A stretch of 64,000 nt of DNA from contig NZ_PTIR01000001.1 of the NCBI RefSeq assembly GCF_002934455.1, positions 186,001 to 250,000 of the forward strand, read 5' to 3'. Positions 44,370 to 54,663 of the stretch are shown here, in pieces. Every line of letters starts with the position of its first letter. The first letter of the stretch is position 1. Both the position numbers and the translations under genes were made by a program. The DNA comes from Trinickia symbiotica. Its GTDB lineage: Bacteria > Pseudomonadota > Gammaproteobacteria > Burkholderiales > Burkholderiaceae. Under the pieces are notes generated by a model. The model was given only the letters and a program-made list of their open reading frames with translations. It was not told where the DNA came from and did no database searches.

Positions 44370-46115
44370 ATGGTTAGGATTGCTAATGAAACAATCGCGC
44401 TCGTGCTGATTGCGGCAAGTGCGACGATGACGGCCAACGCACAAACGAGGCCGGCACCGGGCGGCGCTTTGCCGGGCGGCTTAACCGGCACGCCGACGGT
44501 AGGCACGCCGGTCACGGGCAATCCGCTGCTGGCGCTGCCGCAGGTCACCGAGCCACGGACATCGCCGAACGTGACCGTTCAGGTCGAAAAGCAAACGTCT
44601 CAGCTTCAGCAGTTGCTCGCCACGCATCTGACGCCTTCGAAGATTCAAATCGACGGCGTAAAGGCGATCCCGTTCTCCGACGTTGCTCAACGCTTCGCGG
44701 CGCTCGTTGGCAAGGACATCACGGTCGGCCAGCTGATCGAGACGGCCAACGATGTCACGAAGCTCTATCAGCAGCGCGGATACGCGCTCTCGTTCGCATT
44801 CGTTCCCGCGCAAACGTTCGAAAACGGCGTCGTGCGCGTGACGGTCGTCGAAGGATACGTCGCCTCGATCAACGTGACGGGAAAGCCGGGCCGCGCGGAG
44901 CGCAAGATCCGCGAGATCGCGGAACACATTCGCAACGAGCGTCCATTGCGGCGCGCGACGTTCGAGCGCTATATCAATACGCTCGGACTACTGCCGGGCA
45001 TCACCGTCGCGGCCACGGTGCCGCCGCCGAAAACGACGGACGGCGCGACGACGCTCGATCTCAACGTCGATCGCAAACCGTTCAACGTCGGCACGGGGAT
45101 CGACTTCCACCATCCCGGCGTACAGGGTCTCGTCACGGCCACCGAGACGAGCCTCACCTCGCTCGGGGAGCAGTTGAGCGTGTCGGCGCTCGTGCCGAAG
45201 GGGCGTGACAATCAAACGTATTACGCCGCGAGCGGCGCGTTGCCGATCGGGAGTAACGGCCTCGTTGCGCGCGTCGACGCATCGCACTACCACGGGAACC
45301 CTGTCGACAATCCGGGCTTGCCGTCATACGTCCAACGCACCGTCGTCAACGACAAGCTCGGGGTGTCGGCCGCCTATCCGCTCTTTCTCAGCAACGCGCA
45401 CAAAGTCATCGGCACGGTGAGCGGCTACGCCTCGCACGACGAGAACAGCTACCTCAACACGCTCAACGGCGCCGAAATCGGACTGCGCTCGCAAGTCCGC
45501 GTCGTGCAGGCCCAGATCGACTACACCGAAGTCGAGACGAATCAGGTGCGCCGTGCGAGCGTGAACGTGGCGAAGGCATTCGACATCCTCGGCGCTTCGA
45601 AGTCGGGCGATACGAACGTTCCGGGCGCTATCGAGACGAATCCCGTATCGCTGACATTCGTGCGCACCGGCGTGAGTTTCTCCCAGACGAATCAGTGGCC
45701 GCTGAAAATTGGAACCGCCGTATCTTTCACGAGCCAATACAGCCCCGATTCGCTGCCGACGTCGGAACAGATCGCCTTCGGCGCTCAGCGCTTCGCGCAG
45801 GGCTATCAGCCGGGTGAAGCCTCGGGCGATTCCGGCTGGGGCGCCTCATTCGAGGTCAATCGACCCATCGCAATCGGCATGCGTTACTTTCAGACATTCA
45901 CGCCCTATGTCTCGTTCGATATGGCGCGCGTTTATCTGCACTCCGGCGCGCCGTCGCCGAGCAAGCTCTCGTCGGTCTCGCTCGGGTTGCGCCTCAGCGA
46001 CAGCAAGCACTACAGCCTCGATCTCTCGATTGCGAAAGCCGTCGCCGATGCGCCGATCGAGAGCCCGTCACGCAGCCCGCGCGTCAATGCGACGTTTTCT
46101 TATCAGCTCTTTTGA
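44370..46115 (+). CDS. ShlB/FhaC-type (TpsB, Omp85 superfamily) outer-membrane protein
   Basis: A 581-residue protein: signal peptide (IALVLIAASATMTANAQT), a Gly/Pro/Thr-rich linker, a ShlB-type POTRA domain (about residues 90-165; DVTKLYQQRGYALSFAFVPA followed by VVEGYV), and a C-terminal beta-barrel ending in the outer-membrane signature SYQLF. TpsB proteins export large TpsA exoproteins or haemolysins. No TpsA with a TPS domain is present; instead the gene follows two low-complexity lipoproteins. GAGGAA precedes the start. Confidence 0.88.
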   Translation: MVRIANETIALVLIAASATMTANAQTRPAPGGALPGGLTGTPTVGTPVTGNPLLALPQVTEPRTSPNVTVQVEKQTSQLQQLLATHLTPSKIQIDGVKAIPFSDVAQRFAALVGKDITVGQLIETANDVTKLYQQRGYALSFAFVPAQTFENGVVRVTVVEGYVASINVTGKPGRAERKIREIAEHIRNERPLRRATFERYINTLGLLPGITVAATVPPPKTTDGATTLDLNVDRKPFNVGTGIDFHHPGVQGLVTATETSLTSLGEQLSVSALVPKGRDNQTYYAASGALPIGSNGLVARVDASHYHGNPVDNPGLPSYVQRTVVNDKLGVSAAYPLFLSNAHKVIGTVSGYASHDENSYLNTLNGAEIGLRSQVRVVQAQIDYTEVETNQVRRASVNVAKAFDILGASKSGDTNVPGAIETNPVSLTFVRTGVSFSQTNQWPLKIGTAVSFTSQYSPDSLPTSEQIAFGAQRFAQGYQPGEASGDSGWGASFEVNRPIAIGMRYFQTFTPYVSFDMARVYLHSGAPSPSKLSSVSLGLRLSDSKHYSLDLSIAKAVADAPIESPSRSPRVNATFSYQLF

Positions 46116-46335
46116 TGGCAGTGGCGCCGGCAATGGTGCCCGGTCGCCCGCAACTGCGTGCTCGTCCGAGGACAATCGAGATCAGATTAGAGCATCCACT
46201 TTAGCCGATGACCGATCGCCAGCGCGTATCCTGCGCAGATTCGAAGCAAAAATGAAAAGAAGAGAAGCGCCGCGTGGCAGCCGATGAGCTGGCGCGCGGC
46301 AGCCCTGACAAAGGATCGACCCAAGGGAGGAAGAC

Positions 46336-46866
46336 ATGGCACATTGGAAAAACGATGGCGAAGCAACCGCGCTTGCCGCAATGCGGCGCATGGGCTTAGG
46401 TGTAGCACTCGCTGGCTTGCTGCTGACGGGCACCGCCGCGGCGTTTGCCGACACGGCGACGGATAGCCCCGTCGGCGTATGGCAGACCATCGACGATCAC
46501 ACTCACCAGCCGAAAGCACTCGTGCAGATCACGAAGAACGACGACGGCACGCTGTCGGGCAAAGTGATCAAGGGGCTGAACCCGGCCGATTCGCCCGATC
46601 GCCGCTGCACCGAATGCACCGACGACCGCAAGGACCAGAAGATCCTCGGCATGACAATCATCAAGGAGATGAAACCCGACGGCGACCACTGGGACGGCGG
46701 CAACATCCTCGATCCCGAGAATGGGAAGGTCTACCGTTGCAGGATGCACCTCGAGGAGGGCGGCCAGAAGCTCGTCGTTCGCGGTTACATCGGCGTCTCG
46801 CTGCTGGGCCGCTCGCAGACATGGAACCGCCAGAGCGATAGCGCCGCGGCGCAGGCGCAAAACTGA
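46336..46866 (+). CDS. DUF2147 exported protein
   Basis: A 176-residue protein with a signal peptide (LGVALAGLLLTGTAAAFADT) and the DUF2147 core (PVGVWQTIDDHTHQPKALVQ, KDQKILGMTIIKEMKPDG, GGNILDPENGKVYRCRMHL, GYIGVSLLGRSQTWNR), a small lipocalin-like beta-barrel found in periplasm. GGAGGA lies at the correct distance from ATG 46336. It follows the TpsB-like gene in the same direction after 220 bp, and may or may not belong to that operon. Confidence 0.88.
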   Translation: MAHWKNDGEATALAAMRRMGLGVALAGLLLTGTAAAFADTATDSPVGVWQTIDDHTHQPKALVQITKNDDGTLSGKVIKGLNPADSPDRRCTECTDDRKDQKILGMTIIKEMKPDGDHWDGGNILDPENGKVYRCRMHLEEGGQKLVVRGYIGVSLLGRSQTWNRQSDSAAAQAQN

Positions 46867-46944
46867 TCATTCGCGAGCAAGCCTCGAATGCGGCGCTCGC
46901 ACCGGCAGCGCCGCGCTCCGCTCGAAACCCTGTGGTACGTGCCC

Positions 46945-47349
46945 TCAAGCTGCCTGCTGCATGGAAGTGAGATACGCAATCGTCGAGGGATCGACTCTCG
47001 TAAAAGCCGGCGCAGCATCGTTCCGTGGCTTGACGTTCACGCGCATGCGTAACTGCATCGACTCGCAGAGAACCTTCGCCGCATCGCCGTAGAGCTGATC
47101 GAGCACGCGCCTGAAGACGCCGGACAGATACCAGCTCTTGAAGCGCCTGTGGCACGTCTGGTAGGAAGGGTAACGGCTCGGCAGCGAAGACCAGGCCGCG
47201 CCGCTGTAAATCACCCAAAGGACGCCGTTGAGCACCGCGCGCGTATCGGCAAGCGGACGCCCGCGCGATTGCACGCGCCGCTGAAGCTCAGGAAACAGCG
47301 CGACCACGCCGTGCCACTGTTCGTCGGTAATATCGCGATAAGGGGTCAT
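46945..47349 (-). CDS. Transposase-derived protein: IS5-type N-terminal (DUF4096) domain only
   Basis: A 134-residue protein. Residues 1-85 match the helix-turn-helix-like N-terminal domain of IS5-family transposases (RDITDEQWHGVVALFPELQR, AVLNGVLWVIYSGAAWSSLP, YQTCHRRFKSWYLSGVF). The catalytic DDE domain is missing and is replaced by an unrelated 45-residue tail. The frame is intact, has a strong ribosome site (GGAGGAG) and no visible terminal inverted repeats. It may be a decayed insertion sequence or a domesticated DNA-binding protein. Confidence 0.7.
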   Translation of the reverse strand: MTPYRDITDEQWHGVVALFPELQRRVQSRGRPLADTRAVLNGVLWVIYSGAAWSSLPSRYPSYQTCHRRFKSWYLSGVFRRVLDQLYGDAAKVLCESMQLRMRVNVKPRNDAAPAFTRVDPSTIAYLTSMQQAA

Positions 47350-47480
47350 GAGCGCCTCCTCCGTGAGAACAGGAAGCAAGATATGCCCCGACCGCGCCGG
47401 CGAGTATCAGAATATTCTGAATGTGCAAATCGGCGTGAGCCGTTCTCGGCGCGCCGCGTTCGCCGCGCGCTCGTCCAAGC

Positions 47481-48578
47481 TCAGGTCAGCGACGTATCGA
47501 CGAGCCGCCGCGGCGCTTCGAGATACTCGCGCGATTGCATTTCCAGGATGCGCGACACCGTCCGGGCGAATTCGTTCGCCATCGGCCCGTCGACATAGAG
47601 CACTTCGGGCGGCACGGCCGCCGACATCAGCAGTTTGACCTTTTGGTCATAGAGGACGTCGACGAGCCACGTGAAGCGGCGCGCTTCCGATGCCATGCGC
47701 GGCGACATCTGCGGCACTTCGGAGAGGATGACGGTATGGAAGCGCGTCGCCAGCTCGAGATAATCGTTCTGCGAACGCGGGCCGCCGCAAAGCGTCGCGA
47801 AATCGAACCATACGACGCCGTCCGCGCGCCGCAACGCCTTCAGCTCGCGCTTTTCGATATGGAGAATCGGGCTTTCGTCGGGCACCGCGGCCAATTGCGC
47901 GAAAGCGGCGCGCAACGCGCGGTCGGCAGCGGCCCCAAGCGGCGTATGGTAGGCGGCCACCTGCGCCAGCGTGCGCCGGCGGTAATCGATGCCCGCGTCG
48001 ACGTTGACGATGTCGAGCTGCGCCTTCAGAAGCTCGATCGCGGGCAGCACGCGGTCGCGGTGCAAGCCCTCGGGATAGAGCGTGTCGGGCTCGTAGTTCG
48101 ACGTCATGACGAACTGCACGCCGTTCTCGAACAGCCCCTTCAAGAGCCGATAGAGAATCATCGCATCGGCGATGTCGGAGACGTGGAACTCGTCGAAGCA
48201 GATAAGCCGATAGCGCTTCGCCACGCGCCGCGCGAGCTCGTCGAGCGGGTCGGCCTGCCCCTTCAATTCCTCGAGCTGGCGATGCACCTCGCGCATGAAT
48301 TCGTGAAAATGCAGGCGCGTCTTGCGCTGCAGCGGCACGACCGCGTAGAAGCTATCCATCAGGAAGCTCTTGCCGCGCCCCACGCCGCCCCACATGTAGA
48401 CGCCGCGCGGCAAATCCGGATGCAGGATCAGCTTGCGCAATGCGTTGGAGCGCCGCGCCTTGTAGGCCACCCATTCGGCATAGCATCGCTGGAGGCGCTC
48501 GATGGCTCGTAGCTGCGCGTCATCGGCGCTATAGCCGCGCTGCGTAAGCTCGTTTTCGTAATATTCGGTGACGTTCAT
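47481..48578 (-). CDS. zapE: ZapE (AFG1-like) cell-division ATPase
   Basis: A 365-residue P-loop ATPase with Walker A WGGVGRGKSFLMD (GGVGRGKS at 64-71) and Walker B LICFDEFHVSDIADAMILYR, plus the conserved tail FARTVSRILEMQS. ZapE interacts with FtsZ in the Z-ring, especially under low oxygen or heat. Its place just after lpdA of the odh cluster is standard in Burkholderiaceae. ATG 48578 (MNVTEYYENEL) is the family start; an open frame to 48692 is not. Confidence 0.93.
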   Translation of the reverse strand: MNVTEYYENELTQRGYSADDAQLRAIERLQRCYAEWVAYKARRSNALRKLILHPDLPRGVYMWGGVGRGKSFLMDSFYAVVPLQRKTRLHFHEFMREVHRQLEELKGQADPLDELARRVAKRYRLICFDEFHVSDIADAMILYRLLKGLFENGVQFVMTSNYEPDTLYPEGLHRDRVLPAIELLKAQLDIVNVDAGIDYRRRTLAQVAAYHTPLGAAADRALRAAFAQLAAVPDESPILHIEKRELKALRRADGVVWFDFATLCGGPRSQNDYLELATRFHTVILSEVPQMSPRMASEARRFTWLVDVLYDQKVKLLMSAAVPPEVLYVDGPMANEFARTVSRILEMQSREYLEAPRRLVDTSLT

Positions 48579-48707
48579 CGCGCACTGGAAAGAACGAAGG
48601 CGAACGGGAAGCACCCCGCCCGCCTTCGCGCGCAGCAACAATGAAGACGCGGGCGAGTGCAGCGGCCCTCGAGCCGCCGCCCCACGCCACACGCCTATGA
48701 GAGGTGC

Positions 48708-50138
48708 TTACTTGTTGAGCGAGCGTTTCTCGACGCCGAGCGCCGCCTCGCGCATCACCTCGGACAGCGAGGGATGCGGATGGCAAATACGCCCGATATC
48801 TTCCGATGCCGCCTTGAACTCCATCGCCACGACAGCTTCGGCGATCAAGTCCGAGGCGTTCGCCGCAATGATGTGCACGCCGAGCAACTCGTCCGTCTTC
48901 GCGTCGGCGATCATCTTCACGAACCCGTCAGGCTTGGCGATACCGAGCGCGCGGCCGTTGATCGAAAACGGGAACTGTCCGGTCTTGACCTCGCGGCCTT
49001 CCGCTTTCAACTGCTGCTCGGTCTTGCCGACCCACGCGATCTCAGGCTCGGTGTAAATGACCCAAGGGATGCAGTTGTAATCGATATGCGGCTTTTGCTC
49101 GTCGATGAGCTCGGCCACCATCACGCCCTCGTCTTCTGCCTTGTGCGCGAGCATCGGCCCGCGCACGACGTCGCCGATCGCATAGACGTTCGGCACTGTC
49201 GTGCGGCAGTGATCGTCGACGTCGATGAAGCCGCGTTCATTCGCCTTGAGCCCGATCGATTCGAGGCCGAGATTGTCCGTGTTCGGCACGCGGCCGACGG
49301 AGACGATCAGCCGATCGGCTTCGAGCGTCTTCGCGTTGCCGTCCTTATCGGTATAGGCAATCGTGACGCCCTCTCCCGTCGTCTTCACCTCGTTGATATT
49401 GATACCAAGATGGATATCGAGGCCTTGCTTCTTGAAGAGCTTCGCGGCTTCCTTGGCGACCGCTTCGTCAGCGGCGCCCAGGAACTGCGGCAACGCCTCG
49501 AGCACCGTCACCTCGGCGCCGAGCCGGCGCCAGACCGAGCCGAGCTCGAGCCCGATCACGCCCGCGCCGATCACGGCGAGCTTCTTCGGTACCGCATCGA
49601 AAGCCAGTGCGCCTTCGTTGTCGGCCACGATCTTGTTGTCGACGGGTACGTTCGGCAGGTGACGCGCCTTGGAGCCCGTCGCGATGATGACGTTCTTCGC
49701 GACGACGACTTCAGGCTCGCCTTCGCCGCTCACCTCGATCCGCAAGCCGGCGTCGCTATTGCCGACGAACTTGCCGTGGCCCTTCAGCCACGTGATCTTG
49801 TTCTTCTTGAAGAGGTATTCGATACCGCTCGTCATCTTTTCGACGATGCCGTCCTTGCGCGACATCATCTTCGCGATATCGATCTTGACACCTTCTACGT
49901 CGATGCCGTGCTGCTCCAAATGATGCGAGGCGTTCTCGAACTCCTCCGACGACGCGAGCAGCGCCTTCGATGGAATACAGCCGACGTTGAGACACGTGCC
50001 GCCGAGCTTCAGCGCGCCGGCCGGGTTCTTCCACTCTTCGATACAGGCGACGGTCTTGCCGAGCTGCGCCGCGCGGATGGCGGCGATATAGCCGCCGGGG
50101 CCCGCGCCGATCACGACGACGTCAAATTGTTGGGACAT
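48708..50138 (-). CDS. lpdA: Dihydrolipoyl dehydrogenase (E3) of 2-oxoglutarate dehydrogenase
   Basis: A 476-residue flavoprotein. FAD-binding GAGPGGY at 11-17, the redox disulfide Cys49/Cys54 in [13 protein letters not shown], the NAD-binding [15 protein letters not shown] and the dimer-interface histidine in the C-terminal [10 protein letters not shown] (H-P-H-P-S) are present. It reoxidises the lipoyl groups of OdhB. It lies 12 bp downstream of odhB, so it is the dedicated E3 of this complex. Confidence 0.96.
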   Translation of the reverse strand: MSQQFDVVVIGAGPGGYIAAIRAAQLGKTVACIEEWKNPAGALKLGGTCLNVGCIPSKALLASSEEFENASHHLEQHGIDVEGVKIDIAKMMSRKDGIVEKMTSGIEYLFKKNKITWLKGHGKFVGNSDAGLRIEVSGEGEPEVVVAKNVIIATGSKARHLPNVPVDNKIVADNEGALAFDAVPKKLAVIGAGVIGLELGSVWRRLGAEVTVLEALPQFLGAADEAVAKEAAKLFKKQGLDIHLGININEVKTTGEGVTIAYTDKDGNAKTLEADRLIVSVGRVPNTDNLGLESIGLKANERGFIDVDDHCRTTVPNVYAIGDVVRGPMLAHKAEDEGVMVAELIDEQKPHIDYNCIPWVIYTEPEIAWVGKTEQQLKAEGREVKTGQFPFSINGRALGIAKPDGFVKMIADAKTDELLGVHIIAANASDLIAEAVVAMEFKAASEDIGRICHPHPSLSEVMREAALGVEKRSLNK

Positions 50139-50150
50139 GGGTATCCTCTT

Positions 50151-51425
50151 TTACAGGTCGAGCAGCAGGCGGGCAGGATCCTCGAGCGCATCCTTCATCG
50201 CAACGAGCGACAGGACGGCTTCGCGGCCGTCGATGATGCGGTGGTCGTACGACAGCGCGAGATAGTTCATCGGGCGAATCACGATCTGGCCGTTTTCGAC
50301 GACCGCGCGCTCCTTCGTGGCGTGCACGCCGAGAATCGCCGACTGCGGCGGGTTGATGATCGGCGTCGAGAGCATCGAGCCGAACACGCCGCCGTTCGAA
50401 ATCGAGAACGTACCGCCCGTCATTTCCTCGATCGACAGCTTGCCGTCCTTGGCCTTCTGGCCGAACTCGGCGATCTTCTTTTCGATCTCGGCCAGGCTCA
50501 ACTGGTCGGCGTTGCGCAGGATCGGCACGACGAGGCCGCGCGGCGAGCCGACGGCGATGCCGATGTCGAAGTAGCCGTGATAGACGATGTCCGTGCCGTC
50601 GATCGACGCGTTGACGAGCGGGAATTTCTTCAGCGCGTGAACGGCGGCCTTGACGAAGAACGACATGAAGCCGAGCTTCACGCCGTGCTCCTTCTCGAAC
50701 TTGTCCTTGTACTTGTTGCGCAGCTCCATCACGGGCGCCATGTTCACTTCGTTGAACGTGGTCAGAATGGCGTTCGTTTGCTGCGACTCGAGCAGACGCT
50801 CAGCGATGCGCTGACGCAGACGCGACATCGGCACGCGTTGCTCGGGGCGATTCTGGAGCCAGGCCTCGCCCGAGGCGGGCGCCTTGACGTCCGGCAGCGA
50901 CGGCTTGGCGGCACGCGCGGCCGGCGCGGGAGCCGGTGCGACGCGGGCGGCCGTGACCGCGCCCGGTGCATTCGCGGCGAGCACGTCGCCCTTCGTGATG
51001 CGGCCGTCGCGGCCCGTGCCGGCGACCTGGCCGGCCGACAGGTTGTTTTCCGCCATCAGCTTGTTCGCGGCGGGCGACGCGGGCGCGCCTGCCGTGGCCG
51101 GTGCGGGCGCCGCGGCGGGCGCCGGTGCGGCGGCTGCGGCCGGCGCGGCGGCGGCTGCGGGCGCGGCGGCGGCGCCGGCCTTCGCTTCCGTGTCGATCTT
51201 CGCGAGCAATTGCTCCGAGGTCACGGTCTCGCCATCGCCGACGACGACCTCGGAAAGAACGCCTGCCGACGGAGCGGGCACTTCGAGCACGACCTTGTCG
51301 GTCTCGATCTCGACGAGCGTTTCGTCCTGCGAGACGGCTTCACCCGGCTTCTTCTTCCATTGCAGCATCGTGCCTTCCGAAACCGACTCCGAGAAGACCG
51401 GGACCTTGACTTCAACAATAGCCAT
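50151..51425 (-). CDS. odhB: Dihydrolipoyllysine succinyltransferase (E2 of 2-oxoglutarate dehydrogenase)
   Basis: A 424-residue E2. One lipoyl domain carries the modified lysine in [16 protein letters not shown] long Ala/Pro linker (about residues 85-125) leads to the E1/E3-binding domain ([20 protein letters not shown]) and the catalytic domain, which ends with the active-site motif [14 protein letters not shown] (His and Asp of H-R-x-x-D-G). ATG 51425 follows AGGAAAA. It transfers succinyl to CoA in the TCA cycle. Confidence 0.96.
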   Translation of the reverse strand: MAIVEVKVPVFSESVSEGTMLQWKKKPGEAVSQDETLVEIETDKVVLEVPAPSAGVLSEVVVGDGETVTSEQLLAKIDTEAKAGAAAAPAAAAAPAAAAAPAPAAAPAPATAGAPASPAANKLMAENNLSAGQVAGTGRDGRITKGDVLAANAPGAVTAARVAPAPAPAARAAKPSLPDVKAPASGEAWLQNRPEQRVPMSRLRQRIAERLLESQQTNAILTTFNEVNMAPVMELRNKYKDKFEKEHGVKLGFMSFFVKAAVHALKKFPLVNASIDGTDIVYHGYFDIGIAVGSPRGLVVPILRNADQLSLAEIEKKIAEFGQKAKDGKLSIEEMTGGTFSISNGGVFGSMLSTPIINPPQSAILGVHATKERAVVENGQIVIRPMNYLALSYDHRIIDGREAVLSLVAMKDALEDPARLLLDL

Positions 51426-51556
51426 TTGATTTTCCTGAAACTCGTATCTAGTGTGGGTGCGCGAATCGGATCCGTGGCGTTTGCGCCCGCTCATTCGCGG
51501 ATACGCCAAACGACACGGGAAAGCGTCGTAACGCTTTCCCGATCCGGTTCATTTCG

Positions 51557-54412
51557 TTATTTAGCGATCGATGCGCTCTTCAAGCGGCCGAACGCGCCTT
51601 CGACGAGCGCCTTCTGTTGCTCGTAGTGCTTCGCGTAGTAACCGACCGCCGGCGAGGCCGAAGCCGGACGTCCGCTGTAGGCCAGCTTCTGCCCTTCCTT
51701 CATGCCTTCCCTCAAGTGATGCTCGATGTAGAACCACGGGCCTTGGTTTTGCGGCTCGTCTTGCACCCACACCACTTCCGTCGCGTTGTCGTACTTCTTC
51801 ATTTCCGTTTCGAACTGCTTGTGCGCGAACGGATAAAGCTGCTCGATACGAACTATCGCGACGTCGTTCGCTTTTGCTTCGCGGCGATGCGCGACGAGGT
51901 CGTAATAGACGCGGCCCGAGCAGACGACAACACGCTTCACCTTCTTCGCGTCGATGCCCGCATCGACTTCGCCGATGACGGTCTGGAACGCCCCGCTCGC
52001 GAGCTCCGACAGATCAGAGATGGCCTCCTTATGGCGCAGCAGCGACTTCGGCGTGAAGACGATGAGCGGCTTGCGGAACAGGCGGATCATCTGGCGGCGC
52101 AGCAGGTGGAACACCTGCGCGGGCGTCGTCGGCTGCACGACCTGCATGTTGTTCTCGCCGCAAAGCTGCAAGTAGCGCTCGATGCGCGCCGACGAGTGCT
52201 CGGGGCCCTGACCTTCGTAGCCGTGCGGCAGCAGCATCGTCAGGCCGGACACGCGGCCCCACTTGACTTCACCCGACGAGATGAACTGGTCGATCACGAC
52301 CTGCGCACCGTTCGCGAAATCGCCGAACTGCGCTTCCCAGGCGACGAGCGTATTCGGCTCGGCCGTCGAGTAGCCGTATTCGAAGCCGAGCACGGCTTCC
52401 TCGGAGAGGACCGAATCGATGACGGCGAACTTCGCCTGACCCTCGGCGACGTTTTGCAGCGGGATGTACGTGCCGTCGTTCCAGCGCTCGCGGTTCTGAT
52501 CGTGCAGCACCGCGTGACGGTGCGTGAACGTGCCGCGGCCCGAGTCCTGACCCGTGAGGCGCACCGCGTAGCCCGACGCCACGAGCGACGCATAGGCGAG
52601 GTGCTCGCCCATGCCCCAGTCGAGCGGAGCGTCGCCGCGACCCATCGCGCGACGATCGTTGATGACGCGCTCGACGAGCGGATGGACCTTGAAGTTGTCG
52701 GGAACCGTCGTGATGCGCTCGGCGAGGCGCTTGAGCTCGGCGAGCGGAACGGCCGTATCGGCCGCGTCGGTCCACTTGCGGTTCAGGAAAGGTACCCAGT
52801 CGACCGCGTACTTGCTCTTGTAGTTCGAGAGCACCGGATCGATGGTGTGATGACCCTGATCCATCGCCTCGCGATACGCCTTGACGAACGCATCGACGTC
52901 TTCGGCGCGGATCACGCCCTGCTGCACGAGCTTTTCGGCGTAGAGCGCGCGCGTGCCCGGATGCTGGGCGATCTTCTTGTACATCAGCGGCTGCGTGACG
53001 GCCGGCGTGTCCTGTTCGTTGTGGCCGAGCTTGCGGAAGCAGACGATGTCGACGACGACATCCTTTTGGAACTGCATCCGGAAATCGATCGCGAGGCGCG
53101 TGGCGAGCACGACGGCTTCGGGATCGTCGCCGTTCACGTGCAGCACGGGCGCTTCGATCATCTTGACGACGTCCGTGCAATAGAGCGTCGAGCGCGCATC
53201 GCGCGGATCGGACGTGGTGAAGCCGATCTGGTTGTTGATGACGATGTGCAGCGTGCCGTGCGTGCCGTAGCCGCGCGTTTGCGCGAGGTTCAGCGTTTCC
53301 ATCACGACGCCCTGGCCCGCGAACGCGGCATCGCCGTGAATCTGCACGGGCAGCACTTGCGCGCCCTGGTCGTCGCCGCGGCGGTCCATGCGCGCCTTCG
53401 CCGAGCCTTCGACCACCGGATTGACGATTTCGAGGTGCGACGGGTTGAACGCGAGCGACAGGTGCACCGGGCCGCCTTCGGTCGAGACGTCGGACGAGAA
53501 GCCCTTGTGGTATTTCACGTCGCCGGCCGGCAGATCGTCGACATGCTTGCCCTCGAATTCGGCGAACAGATCCGACGGCATCTTGCCGAGCGTGTTCACG
53601 AGGACGTTCAGGCGGCCGCGGTGGGCCATGCCGATGACGATTTCCTGCACGCCCTTCGCGCCTGCGTGATGAACCACTTCATCCATGGCCGCGATGAAGC
53701 TCTCGCCGCCTTCGAGCGAGAAGCGCTTCTGGCCGACGTAGCGCGTGTGCAGATAACGTTCGAGCCCTTCGGCGGCCGTCAGGCGGTTGAGAATGTGCTT
53801 CTTCTTCTCGACCGTGAAATTCGGCGTGGCGCGGATCGATTCGAGCCGTTCCTGCCACCAGCGCTTTTGCTCCGGATCGCCGATGTACATGAACTCGGCG
53901 CCGATCGTGCCGCAGTAAGTGTCGCGCAGCGCCTTCACGATCTCGCGCAGCGATGCCTGCTCGAAGCCGAAGTAGAGGTTGCCCGCGCTGAACGTCTGGT
54001 CCAGATCGGCTTCGGTGAAGTCGTAGAACGCGGGTTCGAGTTCGGGGATCGCGGGGCGCTCGCGCCGTTTCAGCGGATCGAGATTAGCCCATTGCGAGCC
54101 GAGGAAGCGATAGGCGCTGATGAGGGACTGAACGTGGACTTGCTTGCGCGCGGTGGAGAGATTCTCGCCGGCTTCGCGCGGGATGAACGCGTTGGCCTTG
54201 GCGCGCTGGGCGAACGATTCGACGATGGGGCCGTGGGCCACGTCGCTCGCGTTCGTGCCGTCCGAGGCGGGAACGTTTTGCAACGCGTCGAAATATCCGC
54301 GCCAGTTCTCCGGCACCGATGCCGGATTGTCCAGATACTGCTCGTACAGTTCTTCGACGTACGGAGCATTGCCGCCGAACAGATACGAGTTCAGCTGAAA
54401 TTGCTTCATCAT
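51557..54412 (-). CDS. odhA: 2-oxoglutarate dehydrogenase E1 component
   Basis: A 951-residue thiamine-diphosphate enzyme. The N-terminal E2-binding segment (SYLFGGNAPYVEELYEQYLD), the ThDP/Mg region (GMAHRGRLNVL near residue 265 and GDAAFAGQGVVMETLNLA near 355), and the C-terminal transketolase-like domain (PHGYEGQGPEHSSARIERYL) are complete. It decarboxylates 2-oxoglutarate. The ATG at 54412 gives the usual M-M-K-Q-F start; a GTG at 54424 is possible. Confidence 0.96.
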   Translation of the reverse strand: MMKQFQLNSYLFGGNAPYVEELYEQYLDNPASVPENWRGYFDALQNVPASDGTNASDVAHGPIVESFAQRAKANAFIPREAGENLSTARKQVHVQSLISAYRFLGSQWANLDPLKRRERPAIPELEPAFYDFTEADLDQTFSAGNLYFGFEQASLREIVKALRDTYCGTIGAEFMYIGDPEQKRWWQERLESIRATPNFTVEKKKHILNRLTAAEGLERYLHTRYVGQKRFSLEGGESFIAAMDEVVHHAGAKGVQEIVIGMAHRGRLNVLVNTLGKMPSDLFAEFEGKHVDDLPAGDVKYHKGFSSDVSTEGGPVHLSLAFNPSHLEIVNPVVEGSAKARMDRRGDDQGAQVLPVQIHGDAAFAGQGVVMETLNLAQTRGYGTHGTLHIVINNQIGFTTSDPRDARSTLYCTDVVKMIEAPVLHVNGDDPEAVVLATRLAIDFRMQFQKDVVVDIVCFRKLGHNEQDTPAVTQPLMYKKIAQHPGTRALYAEKLVQQGVIRAEDVDAFVKAYREAMDQGHHTIDPVLSNYKSKYAVDWVPFLNRKWTDAADTAVPLAELKRLAERITTVPDNFKVHPLVERVINDRRAMGRGDAPLDWGMGEHLAYASLVASGYAVRLTGQDSGRGTFTHRHAVLHDQNRERWNDGTYIPLQNVAEGQAKFAVIDSVLSEEAVLGFEYGYSTAEPNTLVAWEAQFGDFANGAQVVIDQFISSGEVKWGRVSGLTMLLPHGYEGQGPEHSSARIERYLQLCGENNMQVVQPTTPAQVFHLLRRQMIRLFRKPLIVFTPKSLLRHKEAISDLSELASGAFQTVIGEVDAGIDAKKVKRVVVCSGRVYYDLVAHRREAKANDVAIVRIEQLYPFAHKQFETEMKKYDNATEVVWVQDEPQNQGPWFYIEHHLREGMKEGQKLAYSGRPASASPAVGYYAKHYEQQKALVEGAFGRLKSASIAK

Positions 54413-54591
54413 GTTTACGCTCACTTTTCTTCGAGCTTCTCGAGAAATAGCGGGTTACTCAACCTTCCGCGACACGGCCTGACCGTTTAGCGGATTGCGC
54501 GAATCAAGTCTTGCTTGGAAGGACCTAAAACTAGCAACGCGCAGCATAGCACAGAAGGGTGTTCCATATCGGGACAACTGTGCCGCTCGAA

Positions 54592-54627
54592 CGACAAAAA
54601 GCCGCTTCAATGAGCGGCTTTTTGTCG
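54592..54627 (-). terminator. Bidirectional intrinsic terminator between typA and odhA
   Basis: A perfect 15-bp stem (CGACAAAAAGCCGCT / AGCGGCTTTTTGTCG) with a TCAATG loop. The A-run and T-run on the two arms make it work on both strands. It lies 37 bp downstream of the typA stop and shields odhA from read-through. Confidence 0.85.
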
Positions 54628-54663
54628 TTTTCTTCATCGTTGGTGAAACGTGGACGATCAGTC

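Noticed and set aside
48657-51626. Very long plus-strand open frame opposite lpdA and odhB
   Set aside because: It is the antisense frame of two clear core genes; composition is Arg/Asp/His-rich and it has no domain or ribosome site. GC-rich codon bias produces such frames.
51617-54490. 957-codon plus-strand open frame opposite odhA
   Set aside because: A mirror of odhA codon bias; no family resemblance. The same holds for the frame at 54559-56505 opposite typA.
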